DNA of 64,000 nucleotides from Streptomyces sp. AC512_CC834. Its GTDB lineage: Bacteria > Actinomycetota > Actinomycetes > Streptomycetales > Streptomycetaceae. Location of the stretch: the NCBI RefSeq assembly GCF_019049325.1, contig NZ_JAGMUO010000034.1, positions 221,764 through 285,763 on the forward strand. Reading direction: 5' to 3'. Each line of letters starts with the position of its first letter. Positions within the stretch are counted from its first letter, which is position 1. Below are positions 59,783 through 64,000 of this stretch, one piece after another. Under the pieces are notes generated by a model. That model made no database searches and had not been told where the DNA came from. It saw nothing but the letters and a program-made list of their open reading frames with translations. A program made the position numbers and the translations under genes.

Positions 59783-59961
59783 CCGTCGTCGAACGCCGGG
59801 AGATCGCGCTCGTGGACCTGCTCGACCGGCTGCTGGCCGGCGGAGTCGTCATCACCGGCGACGTCACGCTGCGCATCGCCGACGTCGACCTGGTCCGCAT
59901 CGACCTCAACGCGCTGATCAGCTCGGTCAACCGCAACGTTCCATCGCCGTTCGGGGACTGA
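59779..59961 (+). CDS. gvpS: gas vesicle protein GvpS (minimal GvpA-like)
   Basis: 60 residues consisting of little more than the GvpA core: EIALVDLLDRLLAGGVVITGDVTLRIA followed by VDLVRIDLNALISSV. Lacks the extensions of gvpA and gvpJ products; third GvpA-family member of the cluster. ATGA overlap with gvpL; gvpK starts 1 bp after its stop. Confidence 0.95.
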   Translation: MTVVERREIALVDLLDRLLAGGVVITGDVTLRIADVDLVRIDLNALISSVNRNVPSPFGD

Positions 59962-59962
59962 C

Positions 59963-60256
59963 GTGAGTGAACATTCCGAGCCCCGCAAGCGCCTCGACCT
60001 CGATCCCGACACGGTCGAGCGCGACCTGATCAAACTGGTCCTGACGGTCGTCGAGCTGCTGCGCCAGCTCATGGAACGCCAGGCGCTGCGCCGCGTCGAC
60101 GAGGGTGACCTGAGCGAGGAGCAGGAGGAGCGGATCGGGCTCACCCTGATGCTCCTCGACGACCGCATGACCGAACTGCGCGACCGGTACGGACTGCGGC
60201 CCGAGGACCTGAACCTGGACCTCGGGCCGCTGGGACCGCTGCTGCCCCGGGAGTGA
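59963..60256 (+). CDS. gvpK: gas vesicle protein GvpK
   Basis: 97 residues, normal GvpK length. Conserved features: RLDLDPDTVERDLIKLVLTVVELLRQLMERQALRRVDEGDLSEEQEE and the DLNLDLGPLGPLLP end, a pattern typical of GvpK. Accessory protein required for vesicle formation in other systems; molecular role unclear. GTG start one base after gvpS. Last gene of the cluster; a compact hairpin spans its stop codon. Confidence 0.95.
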   Translation: MSEHSEPRKRLDLDPDTVERDLIKLVLTVVELLRQLMERQALRRVDEGDLSEEQEERIGLTLMLLDDRMTELRDRYGLRPEDLNLDLGPLGPLLPRE

Positions 60257-60270
60257 CCCTCCCGGGTCAC
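60253..60270. terminator. compact bidirectional hairpin ending the gvp cluster
   Basis: Perfect 7-bp stem GTGACCC (60253-60259) / GGGTCAC (60264-60270) with a 4-nt loop. It contains the gvpK stop codon and the stop codon of the converging methyltransferase. Confidence 0.55.
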
Positions 60271-61088
60271 GCTTCCTTTCGGCACAGAATCTCTCCGTGC
60301 AGGACGCTGAACCAGCCTTCCGGCCGCTTTCCCCACTCCCGCCAGGCCGCCGAGACGGCCCGCAACTGCTCCGCCGTCGCGTGGCCGCCCTCGGTGGCGC
60401 GCTCCGCGTACGCCGACGCCAGGGTGCGGTCCGCCCACAGGCCGCTCCACCACACCCGTTCCTCGGGGGTGGTGAAGGTCCAGGTCGCGGAGGTCGCCGT
60501 GATGTCCGTGCACCCCGCCTCCAGGGCCCAGGCCTTCAGCCGGCGTCCGGCGTCCGGTTCGCCGCCGTTGGCGCGGGCCACCCGGCGGTACAGGTCCAGC
60601 CAGTCGTCCATGCCAGGGGACGCGGGGTACCAGGTCATGGCGCCGTAGTCGGAATCGCGGACGGCGATGATCCCGTTCGGCCGGGCGACCCGCCGCATCT
60701 CGCGCAGCGCCCGTACGGGGTCGCCCACGTGCTGGAGCACCTGGTGGGCGTGGACCACGCAGAACGTGTCGTCCGGGTAGTCCAGCGCGTGCACGTCGGC
60801 CACCGCGAAGTCGGTGTTGCCGAGCCCGCGTCCGGCGGCCGTCGCCCTGGCCCGCTCCACGATCTCCGGCGACCGGTCCACACCGGTGACGTGGCCGTCC
60901 ACAACCAGTTCCGCCAGGTCCGCGGTGATGGTGCCGGGGCCGCAGCCGATGTCCAGGATCCGCATGTGGGGGCGCAGGGACCCGAGCAGGTAGGCGGCGG
61001 AGTTCTCGGCCGTGCGCCAGGTGTGCGAGCGGAGCACCGACTCGTGGTGGCCGTGCGTGTAGACCGCGGTCTCGTGCGGCTTGGGCAT
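60267..61088 (-). CDS. class I SAM-dependent methyltransferase (UbiE/Methyltransf_11 type)
   Basis: 273-residue methyltransferase. Motif I is MRILDIGCGPGTITADLAELV (about 42-62), motif post-I GVDRSPEIVERARA, motif II CVVHAHQVLQHVGDPVRALREMRRVARPNGIIAVRDSDYG (about 108-147), all standard. N-terminal YTHGHHESVLRSHTWRTAENSAAYL is typical of a group acting on small molecules or lipids; the C-terminal third (WREWGKRPEGWFSVLHGEI) recalls uncharacterised actinobacterial and fungal secondary-metabolite methyltransferases. GGAGAAGGGG precedes the ATG. Acceptor unknown. Confidence 0.92.
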   Translation of the reverse strand: MPKPHETAVYTHGHHESVLRSHTWRTAENSAAYLLGSLRPHMRILDIGCGPGTITADLAELVVDGHVTGVDRSPEIVERARATAAGRGLGNTDFAVADVHALDYPDDTFCVVHAHQVLQHVGDPVRALREMRRVARPNGIIAVRDSDYGAMTWYPASPGMDDWLDLYRRVARANGGEPDAGRRLKAWALEAGCTDITATSATWTFTTPEERVWWSGLWADRTLASAYAERATEGGHATAEQLRAVSAAWREWGKRPEGWFSVLHGEILCRKEA

Positions 61089-61187
61089 GGTGGATCCCCT
61101 TCTCCGGATTCTCCCGACAGGGTGATCACGGTACGCCCGTGAACCGCATGCTGAGATAGGCGTTTTACTATGTGGACCGGTCGCCTG

Positions 61188-62693
61188 TCAGGAGAGCAGG
61201 CTGCCGCCGGGCAGCGGCCGGTACACCGTGAGCGCCTCGGGCAGCTTCTCCAGCGTCAGATCGCCCTCCGTCTCGGTCAGCTCACCGTCGAACGCCATCA
61301 GCGTCCCCGGCGCGATCCCCGACAGGCGCAGCCGGGGCACCTGCACCGCCGCGTGGGCGGGGGAGCGGGTCAGCGGACCCGCGAGGGCCGCGGACAGCAG
61401 CCGCACGGCCGGCCGACGGCCCCCGTGCACCACCCGTACGTCCAACTGCCCGTCCGCCAGGTCGAGCCGGCGCCCCGAGGCGAGACCCCTGCGGTGGTAC
61501 GTGCCGTTGCCCGCGAACAGCATCCACAGCGGGCGCCTGCGGCCGCGTACCTCCGCCTCCAGCGGATGCCGGTCGGCACGCAGCACCCGCACGGCCGCCA
61601 CCACCCCGGCCGGCCAGCCGCCGATCCGGGACGACCACCGCTCCCGCTCGTTGACCAGCTCCGGGTACACACCGAGGCTGAAGGTGTTCAGGAAGACACC
61701 GCGCCGCCCGCCGGAGGCGAACCGGCCCACGTCCACCCGCACCCCCTCGCCCCGCTCCAGCGCCCCGCACAGGTCCCGTACGTCCTCCACCCCCAGGTCG
61801 TAGGCGAAGTGGTTGAGCGTGCCGCCGGGCAGTACCGCCAGCGGCAGCCCGTGGCGCAGCGCGATCTCGGCCGCGGCGTTCACGGTGCCGTCGCCGCCGC
61901 ACACGCCGAGCACCCGGGCGTGGCCCGCCGCCTTCTCCAGCTCCGCCCGGACGTCACCCGGCTCGCACTCCACCACCTCCGCGTCGGGCAGCGCGTCGCA
62001 CAGCGCCCGCACCCGGTCCGAGGTGCCGGAGCCGACGTTGGCCACCATGACCAGACCCTCACCCCCGGGCAGCGCCGGCACCTCCGCGAGCGGCCGGGCC
62101 GGCGGAGTGTGCTGGGCACGCGTCGGCACCAGGCCCCGTACGGCGAACGCGGCCCCCGCCCCGAGGGCCGCACCGGCCAGCACGTCGCTCGGGAAGTGGA
62201 CGCCGGTGTAGACCCGGGACAGGGCGACCGCGGCGGCCACCGGGGCCACCGCCGCGCCCCACGCCGGGGACTCCAGCGCGACGCCGGTCGCGAACGCGGC
62301 CGCCGACGCGGCGTGCCCGGACGGGAAGGACGTCGTGATCGGCTGTCGCTTCAACTGCCGCACCAGCGGAACCGGGTCCAGCACGGGACGGGGCCGGCGC
62401 ACCGAGCGCTTGCCGAGGGTGTTGATCGTCAGCGAGGCCAGGCCCAGCGAGGCGAGTCCACGGGCGGCCGCGCGCCGGGCCCTGGGGGTGCGCGAAGCGG
62501 CCAGGGCGGCGGCCGCCGCGAACCACAGCACCCCGTGGTTGGCGCCGCGGCTCAGCCGGGGCAGCAGAGGGTCGGCGCCGGGCCAGGTGCGGGCGGCGAC
62601 GGCCTCGAAAGCACGCTGGTCCAGGCGCAGGAAGGTGTTGCGCAAGGGGTGCGGGCCGGGCGTCGGGGCGGTGAGGTCTACATCGGGGCTCAT
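61188..62693 (-). CDS. bifunctional PAP2 phosphatase / diacylglycerol-kinase-family lipid kinase
   Basis: 501 residues in two enzymes. Residues about 1-195 are a membrane PAP2 phosphatase: KRSVRRPRPV, PSGHAASAAAFATG and SRVYTGVHFPSDVLAG give the three-part active site with catalytic histidines. About 210-500 is a DAGK catalytic domain with VCGGDGTVNAAAEIALRHGLPLAVLPGGTLNHFA (ATP site) and a C-terminal lobe typical of YegS/LCB5 kinases. Opposed lipid phosphatase and kinase activities on one chain suggest turnover of phosphatidate, or of undecaprenyl or sphingoid-like lipids. The start ATG at 62693 diverges from the ABC-F gene. Confidence 0.93.
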   Translation of the reverse strand: MSPDVDLTAPTPGPHPLRNTFLRLDQRAFEAVAARTWPGADPLLPRLSRGANHGVLWFAAAAALAASRTPRARRAAARGLASLGLASLTINTLGKRSVRRPRPVLDPVPLVRQLKRQPITTSFPSGHAASAAAFATGVALESPAWGAAVAPVAAAVALSRVYTGVHFPSDVLAGAALGAGAAFAVRGLVPTRAQHTPPARPLAEVPALPGGEGLVMVANVGSGTSDRVRALCDALPDAEVVECEPGDVRAELEKAAGHARVLGVCGGDGTVNAAAEIALRHGLPLAVLPGGTLNHFAYDLGVEDVRDLCGALERGEGVRVDVGRFASGGRRGVFLNTFSLGVYPELVNERERWSSRIGGWPAGVVAAVRVLRADRHPLEAEVRGRRRPLWMLFAGNGTYHRRGLASGRRLDLADGQLDVRVVHGGRRPAVRLLSAALAGPLTRSPAHAAVQVPRLRLSGIAPGTLMAFDGELTETEGDLTLEKLPEALTVYRPLPGGSLLS

Positions 62694-62816
62694 GGCTCCC
62701 GCCTACCCTGCGGACGCCGTTTCCTGCGGGTGGCGCGCCCCACGTGCCGCGGGTCGCCGCGGGGCGGCCGAAATGGGTTTGCCCGGAGCGCGGCCGGGGC
62801 CGCAGAATCCGGTCTC

Positions 62817-64000
62817 ATGGGTCACCTCGAAGCCGCGCACCTGGAGTACCACCTCCCCGACGGGAGAGCGCTGCTCGGCGACGTCTCCTTCCGTGTGGGG
62901 GAGGGGGCCGTCGTGGCCCTCGTCGGGCCCAACGGGGCGGGCAAGACCACCCTGCTCCGCCTCCTGGCCGGGGAGCTGAAACCGCACGGCGGGAGCGTCA
63001 CCGTCGGCGGCGGCCTCGGTGTGATGCGCCAGTTCGTCGGCTCCGTCCGGGACGAGACGACCGTGCGCGACCTGCTGGTGTCCGTCGCGCCGCCCCGGAT
63101 CCGCGAGGCCGCCCGCGCCGTCGACGCCGCCGAGCACGCGATCATGACGGTCGACGACGAGGCCGCCCAACTGGAGTACGCGCAGGCACTCTCCGACTGG
63201 GCCGAGGCGCGCGGGTACGAGGCCGAGACGCTGTGGGACATCTGCACCACGGCCGCGCTGGGCATCTCCTACGAGAGCGCCCAGTGGCGGCGGGTGAGCA
63301 CGCTCTCCGGCGGCGAGCAGAAACGCCTCGTCCTGGAGGCGCTGCTGCGCGGCACCGACGAGGTGCTGCTGCTCGACGAGCCGGACAACTACCTCGACGT
63401 ACCCGGCAAGCGCTGGCTGGAGGAGCGGCTCGCCGAGACCCGCAAGACCGTGCTGTTCGTCTCCCACGACCGGGAACTCCTCGCCCGCGTCGCCCAGAAA
63501 CTCGTCTCCGTCGAGCCAGGACCCGCGGGCGCCGACGCGTGGGTGCACGGCGGCGGCTTCACCACTTTCCACGAGGCCCGCCGCGAGCGCTTCGCCCGCT
63601 TCGAGGAACTGCGGCGCCGCTGGGACGAGAAGCACGCACAGCTCAAGAAGCTGGTACTGGCGCTGCGTCAGGCCGCTGAGAACAGCCCGGACATGGCCTC
63701 CCGCTACCGCGCCGCCCAGACGAGGCTGCGCAAGTTCGAGGAGGCCGGACCGCCGCCCGAGCCGCCGCGCGAGCAGGACATCAGGATGCGCCTGAAGGGC
63801 GGGCGCACCGGCGTCCGCGCCGTCACCTGCGCAGGGCTGGAACTCACCGGCCTGATGAAACCCTTCGACCTGGAGGTCTTCTACGGCGAACGGGTCGCCG
63901 TCCTCGGCTCCAACGGCTCCGGCAAGTCGCACTTCCTGCGGCTGCTGGCCGGGGACGACGTGACGCACACGGGGAACTGGAATCTCGGGGCGCGCGTGGT
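62817..64000 (+). CDS. ABC-F family ATPase, 3' end missing
   Basis: Soluble duplicated ABC ATPase of the ABC-F group, which act on the ribosome (translation factors or antibiotic-resistance proteins) rather than as transporters. 394 residues are visible. First nucleotide-binding domain: Walker A VGPNGAGKTTLLRLLAG (about 40-56), ABC signature STLSGGEQKRLVLEALL (about 161-177), Walker B VLLLDEPDNYLDVPGK (about 183-198), H-loop VSHDRELLARV. Then the linker helices (RERFARFEELRRRWDEKHAQL), and the second Walker A LGSNGSGKSHFLRLLAG near the right edge; the rest lies outside. Subfamily (Uup, Etta-like or resistance) cannot be fixed from this part. ATG 62817 lacks a strong ribosome site. Confidence 0.93.
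   Translation, partial: MGHLEAAHLEYHLPDGRALLGDVSFRVGEGAVVALVGPNGAGKTTLLRLLAGELKPHGGSVTVGGGLGVMRQFVGSVRDETTVRDLLVSVAPPRIREAARAVDAAEHAIMTVDDEAAQLEYAQALSDWAEARGYEAETLWDICTTAALGISYESAQWRRVSTLSGGEQKRLVLEALLRGTDEVLLLDEPDNYLDVPGKRWLEERLAETRKTVLFVSHDRELLARVAQKLVSVEPGPAGADAWVHGGGFTTFHEARRERFARFEELRRRWDEKHAQLKKLVLALRQAAENSPDMASRYRAAQTRLRKFEEAGPPPEPPREQDIRMRLKGGRTGVRAVTCAGLELTGLMKPFDLEVFYGERVAVLGSNGSGKSHFLRLLAGDDVTHTGNWNLGARV

Noticed and set aside
60302..61142. Plus-strand open frame opposite the methyltransferase
   Set aside because: No motifs; mirror of a gene with complete SAM-binding motifs.
61089..61187. Promoter CTGACA-N15-TAGTAA before the methyltransferase
   Set aside because: The 15-nt spacer is too short to support a housekeeping promoter with confidence.

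Overview
The window is high-GC actinobacterial chromosome. Dense, often overlapping ORFs with ATGA/GTGA junctions, GTG starts, almost no TTA codons, -10 boxes of TANNNT form, an ethylmalonyl-CoA cluster and a gvpOAFGYZJLSK gas-vesicle cluster all point to Streptomyces. From memory the order matches a region of the right half of the S. coelicolor chromosome (beta-galactosidase, alkA/ogt, pssA/psd, ccr cluster, gvp1); this could not be checked here. There are no insertion sequences, prophage genes, CRISPR arrays, rRNAs or recognisable tRNAs. It reads as conserved backbone with local novelties rather than an island.

Layout. 1-6.2 kb: 5'-truncated gamma-glutamyltransferase, IMPase-family phosphatase, FAD amine-oxidase-like enzyme, macrodomain hydrolase, and a membrane-anchored ricin-type lectin on the minus strand. 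6.5-12.6 kb: Tat-exported GH2 beta-galactosidase with a LamG domain inside its catalytic barrel, then the Ada-AlkA fusion and ogt (alkylation repair). 12.8-16.2 kb: LLM flavoprotein, Sir2 deacylase, Nudix hydrolase, glycerate kinase. 16.4-17.9 kb (minus): psd-pssA for phosphatidylethanolamine. 18.1-27.4 kb (minus): ethylmalonyl-CoA pathway (ccr, mutase, lyase, hydratase, acyl-CoA dehydrogenase) with a TetR regulator and a double 3-hydroxybutyryl-CoA dehydrogenase upstream.

27.8-38.7 kb: HEAT-repeat protein with a TTA codon, GNAT, RidA, secreted tripeptidyl aminopeptidase, an ABM-fold protein plus a radical SAM protein behind a LexA-like box, SRPBCC protein, an MFS transporter fused to three beta-sandwich repeats, a PAS-GAF-PP2C-HATPase phosphatase, and a small membrane protein. 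38.8-45.5 kb: methyltransferase, then a coupled peptidase operon (M55 D-aminopeptidase, M20, S9, S66 LD-carboxypeptidase, GNAT) with a DasR-like site in front. 45.5-50 kb: DUF6204 protein, DUF5107/TPR protein carrying a perfect 162-bp in-frame tandem duplication, VOC protein, holin-like membrane protein, and an F420-type LLM enzyme with a sigma-B-like promoter.

50.2-60.3 kb: NDH-2-like dehydrogenase with a 200-residue disordered tail, transketolase and a stand-alone LigD-type polymerase, all translationally coupled, leading into the ten-gene gas-vesicle cluster. 60.3-64 kb: methyltransferase, PAP2/diacylglycerol-kinase fusion, and an ABC-F ATPase running off the right end. The most informative regulatory readings are an operator-like palindrome filling the spacer of the ccr promoter, the LexA-like box, the DasR-like site, and a recurring leaderless-gene arrangement (TANNNT 6-8 nt before the start codon).
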